Shown here: positions 23,720 through 32,268 of the stretch, in pieces
Position numbering within the stretch: the stretch's first letter is position 1
Layout of the letters: the number at the start of each line of letters is the position of its first letter
Source: Bacteroidota bacterium
GTDB lineage: Bacteria; Bacteroidota; Bacteroidia; Bacteroidales; JAAUTT01
DNA: 38,973 nt
Reading direction: 5' to 3'
Assembly (NCBI GenBank): GCA_021779665.1
Contig: JAJYAG010000002.1
Span: forward strand, 1 to 38,973
Position numbers and translations under genes: made by a program
Notes under the pieces: model-generated
Database searches by the model: none
What the model was told of the DNA's origin: nothing
What the model saw: the letters and a program-made list of their open reading frames with translations, nothing else

Positions 23720-24499
23720 TTAAGGAACGAAATTCTGCCATTCCTTCAGCATAATTTCGGGGTTGGCAACGTAGAGAAAGGTTCGGGGCTCGTTTTCAAA
23801 AACTTCATATATCGGTTTCCCGGAAATGAGACCCAGTTCCGGATGTGGCGACGGAGTTTTCAGCACCAGCTCCGATGTTTGATAATTCGGATTTCTTACC
23901 CAGGTTATTGAGTTATTATCGTCGTAAACAGGAAACCACGCCAAACCCTTGTGTGCACGAACCTTGTCGTATTCAAAACCATAATTGCGGTCGCACCAGG
24001 CACCGAAAGTCAGCGGTTCATCCGGATCGGCACTGATGGTGGCATGCGCCCAGTCGGGTGGAACCACCACCACCTCGCCAGGTCCGGCTTCGACGGCATA
24101 ACACCTGCCGGGATTGTCGTCGGCAGTTTCCTGCATGTAAATAATGGCTTTGCCGGTCCATATCTCATAAATCTCGGGTGGAGATAACCGGTTATTTCTT
24201 GCCCTTTTGTGAATATGCCCCTGACTGCGCACCGGCTCCTTCCCCAGCCTTCCGGCAGCATAAGTTACAACACCGAACAGCAGATTGTTTTCGTTTAAAA
24301 ATTGCTTATGGCTGGCTTTACCGACATCCATGGCAATGGAGTAAACCGGATCGGGACCGGAACAATCAGGGTCGAGCAGACTTTTTCGTATGGAGTCAAT
24401 CGTACGGTTTTCGACCACAGGACCAAAAACATCGTTGCCATAACGGAAACCCATCGGGTTTAAAGTGGGTTCAATATCAAAACCGGGATAAAACTTCAT
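23720..24499 (-). CDS. Cupin-type glucose-6-phosphate isomerase, long form
   Basis: A 259-residue cupin of the archaeal-type phosphoglucose isomerase family. The metal-binding set is SQGHIH (H95, H97), PPEIYEIW (E109) and PPDWAHATI (H152), in the usual spacing. The enzyme would interconvert glucose-6-phosphate and fructose-6-phosphate in the cytoplasm. It is longer than the usual 185-195 residues, with about 60 extra residues at each end. It lies 2 bases after the GH5-like gene. A second, shorter cupin isomerase lies in the same locus at 31541-32104, so one of the two may act on another phosphorylated or free sugar. Confidence 0.83.
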   Translation of the reverse strand: MKFYPGFDIEPTLNPMGFRYGNDVFGPVVENRTIDSIRKSLLDPDCSGPDPVYSIAMDVGKASHKQFLNENNLLFGVVTYAAGRLGKEPVRSQGHIHKRARNNRLSPPEIYEIWTGKAIIYMQETADDNPGRCYAVEAGPGEVVVVPPDWAHATISADPDEPLTFGAWCDRNYGFEYDKVRAHKGLAWFPVYDDNNSITWVRNPNYQTSELVLKTPSPHPELGLISGKPIYEVFENEPRTFLYVANPEIMLKEWQNFVP

Positions 24500-24501
24500 G
24501 C

Positions 24502-26004
24502 TCAGGGTAGGTCGTTATGTTTGATGTTGTACGTCGTAATCACCGTTATGCTTTTGGGCAAAAGCTGAATGTTTTTTTGCTTATTCATACCTTTGATGCT
24601 TTGCACCGGATCTAACCTGAACGCATTTCCCGAAACAAGTGCTTCGGTTACATTATAAACCTGGAAAGGTTGTTTCGGATCCTGATCAGGCAGGGTGAGA
24701 TGAAGATTTACCGCTGCCTGACGCTGATTAACCAAAAAGATGACGATGTTGCCATCCTGGTTCTTAAAAGCTGCAGGCTTAACTCCCTGAATACAAAACT
24801 CGGTAAACCAGTGGATGGTGGTTGCATTTTTATGCAGAAACCTGCTTATGATACCAAAGCCATAATAAGCAGCGTTTTCCGGCTCGACCGCCGAAACATA
24901 TTTTTTTGCAGCAGCATCGTATGTTTTAACCAGTTGCCACTGGCCATCCAAATCGCCCCTGTTTGTGAAGCTCCAGCGGTTAAATCCGTCAACTCCCGAA
25001 TTGAGACCTCTGATGATATCGTTCGCATTCGACAGAGCGGCCTCAAAGCTTTTGGGCTCGGGATTATCTTTCCCCCAGCCCAGGTTCATGTTTCCAAACT
25101 CAGTAAGAAAGAACGGTTTTTTATGATCGTGTGCCCACCGTGCCCAATCGCTTAAAATCATTTCGCCTTCTTCATCAATGCCCTGATAAGAGTGAATATC
25201 ATAAGCGCCCAGAAATGGATCGAAATTGATTTTTGAAGTGTCTAACCCGGGCAGGCTCACCCAGTCGGGCCCTGAAATGGGAATTTTTATATTTCTTGCT
25301 TCAAATGTTTGATGCAGCTTTTTCCATGCTTCGGTAATTGTTGGACCTGTATAACTTCCTGCACTCCACCAGTAACCCCATGTTCCGCCGGGAGGTTCGT
25401 TGGTCATGCTAAAATACTTGATGCAGGTGTATTTTTTTGTATTGGTAAGATATTCGAGCAGAGTGGAAATACCATTTGCGAAATCGTCGAGCGACCGGGG
25501 AGCGCTTAACAAGGGATGCACTCCCGGAAAAGAATTCCAGGCAACATCTCCCCACATTTGCTGCAGAAAAACATCGGCATGGTTTGCCTCACACCAGTCG
25601 AGTATTTTGTACAGAACCAGCATCTCTTCGTTGTTCCAATCGAAAGTGTCGCGGGCAGGTTCGTACATATTCTGACTAATCTCTACCCGGATAAAGTTCA
25701 AATCCAGCCATTTTGCATGTTTGTAAAGCTGGTTCCAGGCAGCAGTGTCGGCGAGAGGCGGATTTCCTCCAAAGGCACTCCCGCGGGGATTTACATGGCG
25801 AACCGGATAATCGTACCTGTCGTTATCAAGGGGAGTGTCATTCACAAGTGCATGCCAGGAAGCACCAATACCACCTTTCATGGTATGGACAATAAATTTA
25901 CTATCCACCTTAAGGTATAAATCCTTCACCTGTGCCGGTAAGGAGCCCGGCATAGCCAATACCATCAACAGGCAGCATGTAAAAATCAGGTTTTTCATAT
26001 TCAT
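24502..26004 (-). CDS. Secreted clan GH-A glycoside hydrolase (GH5-like)
   Basis: A 500-residue exported enzyme (signal peptide 1-25, ending SLPAQ). The (beta/alpha)8 domain covers about residues 40-390. The acid/base is in FSMTNEPPGG (N202-E203) and the nucleophile in KPFFLTEFGN (E302), the arrangement of clan GH-A. HSYQG near 271 and RVEISQNMYEP near 106 fit GH5/GH30-like enzymes. The C-terminal 90 residues form a beta-sandwich. It would cleave a beta-linked glycan or glycoside outside the inner membrane; the exact family and substrate are not certain. It starts 4 bases after the sugar-porter gene. Confidence 0.78.
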   Translation of the reverse strand: MNMKNLIFTCCLLMVLAMPGSLPAQVKDLYLKVDSKFIVHTMKGGIGASWHALVNDTPLDNDRYDYPVRHVNPRGSAFGGNPPLADTAAWNQLYKHAKWLDLNFIRVEISQNMYEPARDTFDWNNEEMLVLYKILDWCEANHADVFLQQMWGDVAWNSFPGVHPLLSAPRSLDDFANGISTLLEYLTNTKKYTCIKYFSMTNEPPGGTWGYWWSAGSYTGPTITEAWKKLHQTFEARNIKIPISGPDWVSLPGLDTSKINFDPFLGAYDIHSYQGIDEEGEMILSDWARWAHDHKKPFFLTEFGNMNLGWGKDNPEPKSFEAALSNANDIIRGLNSGVDGFNRWSFTNRGDLDGQWQLVKTYDAAAKKYVSAVEPENAAYYGFGIISRFLHKNATTIHWFTEFCIQGVKPAAFKNQDGNIVIFLVNQRQAAVNLHLTLPDQDPKQPFQVYNVTEALVSGNAFRLDPVQSIKGMNKQKNIQLLPKSITVITTYNIKHNDLP

Positions 26005-26008
26005 AATT

Positions 26009-27349
26009 TTAACTCTTCTTTATCAATATTTTTTCAAGCTCTTCCAGAGATTTGCCTTTGGTTTCGGGTACCTTGAAAATAACATACAGCAGCATCAGCA
26101 GACACATAAAGCCGAATACAAGGAACGAAGCGCCGCCTCCCAAACGATTCAGCATTACGGGAAATGTAAGTGAAACCAGAAAACAGGCAATCCATAACGC
26201 AACAATGGCAATGGACATAGCTTTGCTGCGAAGTTTATTGGGGAATATCTCCGAAATTACAACCCACGAAACCGGTCCGATGGATGCAGCAAAAGAGGCA
26301 ATGTACGTCAGAATGAATATGAGGATCAAATACCCTTCGAATTTTTTAAAGAAGAAAGCAATTGTGATAACCAGCAGCGAAACGAACATTCCGGCAGCGC
26401 CGCCAATCAGCAGTTTGCGGCGGCCCCATTTATCAATCCATATTATTGCAACAAGGGTGAAAAGAAAGTTAACCCCTCCAATGGTGATGGTTTGCATCAG
26501 CGCCGAGTCAGTTCCCGAACCCATCGACTTAAAAATAACAGGAGCATAATACATGATGGAGTTGATGCCGGTTACCTGGGAAAATACCGCCAGCAGAATT
26601 CCTATCCACAGAAGTGGCTTCACCTGGGGCGAAAACAGCTCTCTATAGGTTCCCGATTTCTCGGAAGCGATGGATTTGTCGATGGCTTCAATCTCGTCGA
26701 AGGCTGCATATTCCCCGTTGATGCGTTTCAGGATTTCGAAAGCCTCGTCTTTCCTGTTTTTCTGTACCAGCCAACGCGGACTCTCGGGCACAATGAGCAA
26801 GGCAAGAAAAAACAGCAGCGCCGGCGCACCCATCACCGCAAGCATCCACCGCCAAGAGTCGGGACCATGACCGGATAACTTGTAATTGGAGAAAAAGGCA
26901 AGCAAAATACCAATGACTATAGCCAGCTGGTTGAGCGATACCAGCGTTCCGCGTTTGGCAGCGGGCGAAATTTCGGAAATATACATGGGCGACAGCATCG
27001 AAGCAGTTCCTACGGCAATTCCCCCAATCACCCTGAAAAATATAAAAACAGTCAGTTGTGTCGATAAAGCAGATCCAACCGCAGATACCAGAAAGAGCGC
27101 AGCTGCAATCAGCAGCGTTTTGCGACGACCAAGTATATCGCCAGGTTTCCCTGATGAGATTACGCCTATGATGCAGCCAATCAGCAGACTGCTCACGGTC
27201 CAGCCCAGAGCAATGTCGTTCAGACTAAAATAAGGCTGCAGAAAAGGTGTGGTACCCGAAATCACAGCCGTGTCGAAACCAAAGAGCAATCCGCCCAGAG
27301 CGGCAACTGTGGCAGCAAGGATCAAAAAACCCGTATCTTTTTCTTTCAT
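26009..27349 (-). CDS. Sugar porter family MFS transporter
   Basis: A 446-residue inner-membrane carrier with about twelve helices. The sugar-porter signatures are all present: GGLLFGFDTAVISG at TM1, GDILGRRK after TM2, PESPRWL after TM6, and PETKGKSLEE at the C-terminus. The mid-protein QVTGINSIMYYAPVIFK carries the glutamine/glycine sugar-binding pattern of XylE/GLUT-type proton symporters. It would import a monosaccharide such as a hexose or pentose. It lies between the isomerase-like gene upstream (138 bases, with a possible internal promoter) and the GH5-like gene. It supplies uptake in a locus that has no SusC/SusD pair. Confidence 0.9.
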   Translation of the reverse strand: MKEKDTGFLILAATVAALGGLLFGFDTAVISGTTPFLQPYFSLNDIALGWTVSSLLIGCIIGVISSGKPGDILGRRKTLLIAAALFLVSAVGSALSTQLTVFIFFRVIGGIAVGTASMLSPMYISEISPAAKRGTLVSLNQLAIVIGILLAFFSNYKLSGHGPDSWRWMLAVMGAPALLFFLALLIVPESPRWLVQKNRKDEAFEILKRINGEYAAFDEIEAIDKSIASEKSGTYRELFSPQVKPLLWIGILLAVFSQVTGINSIMYYAPVIFKSMGSGTDSALMQTITIGGVNFLFTLVAIIWIDKWGRRKLLIGGAAGMFVSLLVITIAFFFKKFEGYLILIFILTYIASFAASIGPVSWVVISEIFPNKLRSKAMSIAIVALWIACFLVSLTFPVMLNRLGGGASFLVFGFMCLLMLLYVIFKVPETKGKSLEELEKILIKKS

Positions 27350-27402
27350 ATTCTTTTAAATATTAGCATGTTCGTTTGTGCCTGTTTGTAAAAGTTGTTC
27401 TG

Positions 27403-27431
27403 CGAATTTAGCTGATAAATTAGTTTGACAA
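27403..27431 (-). promoter_or_regulatory. Possible internal promoter before the sugar porter
   Basis: On the minus strand TTG (27429-27431), an 18-base spacer and TAAATTCG (27403-27410, one mismatch to TAnnTTTG) lie in the only gap over 100 bases between ROK and the end of the locus. It would drive the porter, GH5-like, isomerase and TIM-barrel genes. Confidence 0.35.
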
Positions 27432-27487
27432 TGGCTCTTTGGCAAGGCTGAGCGTTCGTTAATTTTATTTCCGCCGAACGAAGGCCT

Positions 27488-29245
27488 CTAAACTCTTACA
27501 TACGCCTTCATCGTGGCGCACTTGGTGCCTTCGCTGCTGCCAAACGGACGGATTGTGTATTCGCCGATTTTAGCCGGCACAATAAATGTTTCGGCATAAT
27601 TTACAACAAAAGGTTCAAAAGCTCCCGCGGGACTTTCTACCACCACATGGTCGCCTTCCACAACACAAATTACGTTTACCCCACCGTTGGTGTGGTGTGT
27701 TACCTTGTCGGTAAACCAATGGCGGCGGGTTTCGATAAACTCGCGTTCATGCAGACCGGTGCGTTCTTCCACCCAGCCTTCGCCTTCGGCAACTTTTTCG
27801 ATGTGATTCACAAGATTTTTGCGTGTCCATTCTGTGGTGCGGTTCCATTGAATGTTAGCCTTGCCATGTTCGATGTTGATGGGTCGCGGCTTGCCATCCA
27901 TGCCCACACGACCCCAGTCCCACAGTTTAAAAGTGAAAATGTAAGGTGTTGCGCTGATCTCGAGGACCATGCTGTTCTTTCCCGAGCAGTGCACCGTGCC
28001 GCCGGGAATAAGAAAGTGATCGTGTTTTTTCACCGGCCAGGTTTGCACATGCTTTTCAGCGTCGAAAGGTTTTTCGCCTTGCTGCGCCAGTTCGAGGTCG
28101 CGGATCATTTCGGAGGGGTTTACCCCTTCTTTGAGTCCGAGATAAACGATAGCACCGGGTTTGGCCTCCATCATATAGTAGCTCTCGTCCTGCGTGTAAT
28201 GCATTCCGAATTTCTCCTGAATATATTCCGTGAGCGGATGAACCTGAAGACTCAGGTGACCTCCGCCAATGGTATCGAGGTAATCGTAACGGATTGGGAA
28301 TTCGTCGCCAAAACGGCCATGCACTGCAGGCCCGAGCAGTTGTTCCGGTGCATAAAACACCAGGTTGATGGACGGAATTTCAATAACCGACTCGCCCAAT
28401 TTTAGCAGCAAACTGTTTTCCTCAGGAACGCAGTTAAAACACCAGGCGTAGTTCGGCTGCGACGGATCGAGGTTACAATGCTCTTTCATCCACTGTCCTC
28501 CCCAGGGTCCCGGGTCGAAAAAAGGCACCACGCTGAAAGGACGTTTCAGACACTCATGCAGTCCTTCCAACACTGCTTTTCCGGGAAGGAGCTTAGGAAT
28601 ACTGCGGTTATTGGTATCGAGCACATAATCCCACCGGTGCATCAGCTTTTTCTTGAGCCGGTCGCAAACACGCCAGTCGACAAAAAAGCCTTGCTTGTAG
28701 AGCAGCATCCAATCAGCGGTATCGCGGTTATTTACACCCAGGTTATCCACAAGGTGCTGCCGCATACGGAGCTGGATTTCCCATCGGGCCATATCGGCAT
28801 AAATCAGCAGATCAGGTTCAGGGCAAAGCAATGCAGCTCCGCTACCGAAAACAATGGTGATGCCTTGGTTGCTGTTCAATTCCTTCTTAAATCCGGTTAC
28901 TTTGGAATTATCAAAAAAAGCATCCATGGTGAGCCGGGTAAGGAACCCGAAAATGCGGTCGTTGGTAACATCGGGAAACGTCAGCCTTTTAATTTCATCT
29001 TCAGGAAGCATATAATCGCGCGACTCCACAAATCTTGTGTAATGCAACTTTTCTCTGAAATTGCGGAGCAGATCTTCATAAATTACACCCTGGTAAGCCT
29101 CAATCACAACCGTTTTTGCTCCGCTACCCAATGCCTTCACTGCGCTGTTTATCTCAGCACAAACAGCATCCCAGCCTTCGTCAATTTTATATGCCGGGTT
29201 AGATATTTCCACCGCCGGCAGATTATTAAATGCAGTTTTCTTCAC
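27488..29245 (-). CDS. Class I mannose-6-phosphate isomerase-like protein with extra N-terminal domain
   Basis: A 585-residue cytoplasmic protein. The C-terminal part (about 235-585) has the ManA zinc-cupin pattern: LSLQVHPLTEY (Q334, H336), QDESYYM (E354), IPGGTVHCSGKN (H419) and the catalytic-arginine region FKLWDWGR (R446). The N-terminal 220 residues form a separate domain (VVIEAYQGVIYEDLL, FLTRLTMDAFFD, LLIYADMARWEIQLRMR) that loosely recalls uridine-kinase-like P-loop proteins but has no GxxGxGK loop. It would feed mannose-6-phosphate or a related ester to fructose-6-phosphate. The start codon is GTG at 29243-29245, three bases after the GH30-like stop; no ATG in this frame is close by. 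Confidence 0.8.
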   Translation of the reverse strand: MKKTAFNNLPAVEISNPAYKIDEGWDAVCAEINSAVKALGSGAKTVVIEAYQGVIYEDLLRNFREKLHYTRFVESRDYMLPEDEIKRLTFPDVTNDRIFGFLTRLTMDAFFDNSKVTGFKKELNSNQGITIVFGSGAALLCPEPDLLIYADMARWEIQLRMRQHLVDNLGVNNRDTADWMLLYKQGFFVDWRVCDRLKKKLMHRWDYVLDTNNRSIPKLLPGKAVLEGLHECLKRPFSVVPFFDPGPWGGQWMKEHCNLDPSQPNYAWCFNCVPEENSLLLKLGESVIEIPSINLVFYAPEQLLGPAVHGRFGDEFPIRYDYLDTIGGGHLSLQVHPLTEYIQEKFGMHYTQDESYYMMEAKPGAIVYLGLKEGVNPSEMIRDLELAQQGEKPFDAEKHVQTWPVKKHDHFLIPGGTVHCSGKNSMVLEISATPYIFTFKLWDWGRVGMDGKPRPINIEHGKANIQWNRTTEWTRKNLVNHIEKVAEGEGWVEERTGLHEREFIETRRHWFTDKVTHHTNGGVNVICVVEGDHVVVESPAGAFEPFVVNYAETFIVPAKIGEYTIRPFGSSEGTKCATMKAYVRV

Positions 29246-29248
29246 GTT

Positions 29249-30565
29249 CTATCTGATAATAAAAGTATTCACCGATTCGGGCTTCAGCTTCACAAGCATG
29301 GTTCCCTTTTTGATTTTTGCGACGTTTTTAAGTTCTTCCCAGTTATTGGCCTGGGTAGTGGAAACGAGATCCACAGTTTTCCCGTCAAATCCTGTAATTT
29401 CAGCTTCTGCTTCTGTTTTTTTCATGTTGATGAGCTGCAGGATCTTTGTTCCGTCGGGCCGAAGCGCTGATATTGGCAGAATGTCGCCATCGGAGCTCTG
29501 CGAATGAACCACCTGTGTGCCGTTGTTGAGAAAATCCACCTGATGACGGGTGACATAGTACGACGGATATTTTTCGCTGAGATCGGCCGACATGATCGCA
29601 TAGTTGTTTTGCCAGGTCCAGTAAAGCGAAACCTCCACTTCAGCATATTTCATCATGCGGTGCGAAATTTTGGCAAAGCGCAAACCATAATCCCAGCTCT
29701 TGTTCATGTCCTTTATCTTCCACGACATGGCGTCGAAGCCGAGTTCGCTGCACCATACCTCCTTATTCCAGGCTTTTGCAAGTCCGGCGATACGCTCAAA
29801 TTCGTTGTCGGAAATTTTCTCCGACCACCAGCTGTGAAAGCATAACGGCCCTAAAAACTTCCAGATAGCAGTGTCGGCCTTGATACGGGTGGCAAACTCT
29901 ACGGTTCCTCTGGTTTGAGCGGTGTCGGCCCACAGGAACTTTGTTTTTAAGCCCGCTTCCCGGAATTTCTTTCCTGCTTTCTTAATAAAATCGATGGTTT
30001 GCTGGGGTGAGAAGATAATCTGATATCCGCCGTCGGACTCATTAAACGAAAAATTGTCGACCTCAACACCGTACTCGTTTTTAGCTTTCAGGAAGAAATC
30101 GGTAAGCATTTGGATGACTTCGTCGTAAGATTCCGGCTTTAAAACCCGCTGCGATTTCTTCGACGGATCGGCAATGAACTCATCGGGCAGGTCCCATACG
30201 GAAATTGTAAAATTCTTCACACCAAACTCGTTCTTCATGCGCTTAAGCGATTCCAGCACTTCGATCACCAAAGGCTGACGCGTGTATTTCTCTCCGCGGT
30301 AATCGTTGAAAGCCATGTCGCGGAGCTTCATCGGCAAAGCCACACGCACATGCGACGGCCGGAATTCCTTCAAGGTAGCTTCACCAATGGCATCCCAGGC
30401 ATGAGCGGCATAATTGGCCTGGCAATAATTTCCGCCAATGGATTGGATGACCTGTTTTTTTACTTCAGGATAAACCTGAACTTTTGCTTTCTGCGCCCCA
30501 GCGGGAATTGATAAAAGCAAAACGGCAATAAGCATGTTGAATTTCAATGATTTCTGAAAATTCAT
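29249..30565 (-). CDS. Secreted GH30-like glycoside hydrolase
   Basis: A 438-residue exported enzyme (signal peptide 1-24, ending AGAQ). The (beta/alpha)8 domain runs to about residue 340, with acid/base N175-E176 in NFSFNESDGG and nucleophile E274 in WCSELGFDAM; a beta-sandwich follows to the end. QSIGGNYC near residue 41 and the spacing of the two glutamates fit GH30 or a related clan GH-A family. It probably removes beta-linked sugars from the glycan used by this locus. It is 27 bases after the ROK gene and 3 bases before the mannose-6-phosphate isomerase-like gene. Confidence 0.75.
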   Translation of the reverse strand: MNFQKSLKFNMLIAVLLLSIPAGAQKAKVQVYPEVKKQVIQSIGGNYCQANYAAHAWDAIGEATLKEFRPSHVRVALPMKLRDMAFNDYRGEKYTRQPLVIEVLESLKRMKNEFGVKNFTISVWDLPDEFIADPSKKSQRVLKPESYDEVIQMLTDFFLKAKNEYGVEVDNFSFNESDGGYQIIFSPQQTIDFIKKAGKKFREAGLKTKFLWADTAQTRGTVEFATRIKADTAIWKFLGPLCFHSWWSEKISDNEFERIAGLAKAWNKEVWCSELGFDAMSWKIKDMNKSWDYGLRFAKISHRMMKYAEVEVSLYWTWQNNYAIMSADLSEKYPSYYVTRHQVDFLNNGTQVVHSQSSDGDILPISALRPDGTKILQLINMKKTEAEAEITGFDGKTVDLVSTTQANNWEELKNVAKIKKGTMLVKLKPESVNTFIIR

Positions 30566-30592
30566 AAATGAAATGGTTAAGTTAAACTAAGG

Positions 30593-31537
30593 TTAAGTAT
30601 GCTGAATATTATTTACAAGATAATCAAGTCCGTACAAAGCCGCTGAGTCGGGGAACCGGGCAGCTTTTATCTCCACCTTTCCCCAGGGAGTCCAGGCGTG
30701 TTGCTCCACTTTTTGCGTGATGTAAGGGAGAATAACCTCATGGCTCCGCATGATGCCGCCTCCCAGGATCACCATATCAGGATCGTAAGCGTGAATGCTG
30801 TTGATAATGCCGGCGCTCCAGGCATCCAGACTCTGGTTCACGAGCATTTTCGAAAGCTCGTCGCCCTGACCAGCCAGTTCGAAGACCAGCCGGTAATCGA
30901 TTGTTTCGTAAGCAGAAAGCTGGCTCGATGAAAAAAGCATATTGCTTCTGGCCCTTTCGGGTAAACGCCAGGTAGATGCTTCGGATTCGACACATCCGAT
31001 ATTGCCGCAGTTGCAGGTATCGCCTTCGTAATTGATGGTGAAATGCCCCACAAGACATCCTGCAAGAAAATGCTTTCCGCGCAGTAATTTCCCCTCGATG
31101 ATGGCAGAGCCGCCAACACCGGTTCCCAGCGTCAGCATCACAAGGTTATCGCAGCCTTTGCCGGAGCCAAACTGCCATTCGCCAACGGTGGCGCACCGTG
31201 CATCGTTTTCAATCACCAGCGGCTTGTTCCATTTGCGGAGTGCCCATGCAGGAAAATCGAAGTCAACCGCATCGCTGAATTTTTTGTTTACCGAAAGCAG
31301 CTTCATCTGGCGGGAGTCCACAATTCCGGGAATGGAGATACCAATGCCGGCAATATCACCGAAAGTAAGGTTCAGCTGCTTCACAAGGTGGTCAATGCTT
31401 TCTTCGAGCACAGGCAACCGTGGCAACAGTCCCTGCTCCGAAAAAGCGTCCACAAAAATGCTGTTGAGAACCTCGCCGTTGGCAACAATACCCACTTTGA
31501 TACGGGTACCGCCCAAATCAATTGCTATTGTTTTCAT
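30593..31537 (-). CDS. ROK family sugar kinase
   Basis: A 314-residue cytoplasmic kinase. The phosphate loop is IDLGGTRIK (6-14), the catalytic aspartate lies in ENDARC (D112), the adenosine loop is LGTGVGG (137-143), and the ROK zinc site is H165 with C175, C177 and C182 in CNCGNIGC. It would phosphorylate glucose or another hexose from ATP. The usual E-x-G-H sugar-binding motif before the zinc site reads CLVGH (161-165), so its glutamate is replaced, which may mean a substrate other than glucose. It starts three bases after the short isomerase gene, as part of the same operon. Confidence 0.85.
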   Translation of the reverse strand: MKTIAIDLGGTRIKVGIVANGEVLNSIFVDAFSEQGLLPRLPVLEESIDHLVKQLNLTFGDIAGIGISIPGIVDSRQMKLLSVNKKFSDAVDFDFPAWALRKWNKPLVIENDARCATVGEWQFGSGKGCDNLVMLTLGTGVGGSAIIEGKLLRGKHFLAGCLVGHFTINYEGDTCNCGNIGCVESEASTWRLPERARSNMLFSSSQLSAYETIDYRLVFELAGQGDELSKMLVNQSLDAWSAGIINSIHAYDPDMVILGGGIMRSHEVILPYITQKVEQHAWTPWGKVEIKAARFPDSAALYGLDYLVNNIQHT

Positions 31538-31540
31538 TTG

Positions 31541-32104
31541 TTATATCAATGAAGGTTTACCGTCAATTTCAAGCAACCGGGCCGAAAACCCGTTGTTGTC
31601 GATTTCAGCATAGTTATGCCCGGCATCCGAAGGCCAGCTCGCACCAAAAATGAGCGGCGTTTTTCCGGTGTTCGCCACCCGATGAGCAACCCCTCCGGGA
31701 ATATAATGCAAACTTCCGGGATACATCTTCTCGGCCCATGTGTTTCGGTCTGCATCCATCAAAATCAGCATTCCTTCACCCTGAACACCCCAGTAGTATT
31801 CGGCACGGTCGGCAGTTGCATGAAAATGACCACGGGTCATGAAATACTCATTCCCAACCTTGCCGGGTTGAATTACGGTGGTGCCAAAAAACAGTCCTCC
31901 GGGTGTTCCTTCTTTTACAGGAAGATGCGCCTGGACATTGTAAACCAGCGTGTCGGGATGGAGCTTTTTAAAAGCATCCACATCGGCAAAAACACCCTCG
32001 AGCTGTCTTAGCAATTTAGTCGATTCAACAACTCCTTCGCCTTCAAGATGCCAGCTTTCGGGTTTAATTTTAATGGACGGATCGTATATTTTTTTGTTTT
32101 CCAT
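31541..32104 (-). CDS. Cupin-type glucose-6-phosphate isomerase, short form
   Basis: A 187-residue cupin of normal family length. The metal set is TRGHFH (H93, H95), EYYWGVQGEG (E102) and IPGGVAHRVANTG (H141), exactly the archaeal-type phosphoglucose isomerase spacing. It would convert glucose-6-phosphate to fructose-6-phosphate and pairs naturally with the ROK kinase, whose gene starts three bases downstream. A MITE-like element (32123-32249) separates it from the GH2 gene; a pyrimidine-rich run on the plus strand at 32107-32122 means an A/G-rich leader on the minus strand just before the ATG. Confidence 0.87.
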   Translation of the reverse strand: MENKKIYDPSIKIKPESWHLEGEGVVESTKLLRQLEGVFADVDAFKKLHPDTLVYNVQAHLPVKEGTPGGLFFGTTVIQPGKVGNEYFMTRGHFHATADRAEYYWGVQGEGMLILMDADRNTWAEKMYPGSLHYIPGGVAHRVANTGKTPLIFGASWPSDAGHNYAEIDNNGFSARLLEIDGKPSLI

Positions 32105-32122
32105 AGTCTTTTTTTTCTTTCC

Positions 32123-32249
32123 GAGGGTGTGTAAAAGGTCTTAAAATGGAGCTGAATTACAAATTCAGCTCAGCGTATCGGTAAATAAACGCATTACGCT
32201 CGGCGGAATTTGCAATTCCGACGGAAAATCAGACTTTTTAGACACCCTC
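32123..32249. mobile_element. MITE-like element B (127 bases), inverted copy of element A
   Basis: The ends are GAGGGTGTGTAAAAGGTCT at 32123-32141 and its inverted partner at 32231-32249. The core has a perfect palindrome with arms GAGCTGAATT (32149-32171) and one with arms GGCGGAATT bearing one mismatch (32202-32222). Read on the opposite strand it matches the element at 11470-11597, with identical blocks covering both palindromes. It lies inside the carbohydrate locus between the GH2 gene and the short isomerase gene, and could act on the transcript as a hairpin or partial terminator. Confidence 0.7.
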
Positions 32250-32268
32250 AAGGTGGTGAGGCATTAAA

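Noticed and set aside
27647-29470. Long antisense open frames (27647-28405 and 28478-29470, plus strand)
   Set aside because: They lie fully opposite well-supported genes (isomerase-like and GH30-like), have no recognisable domains and follow from the codon use of the real genes.
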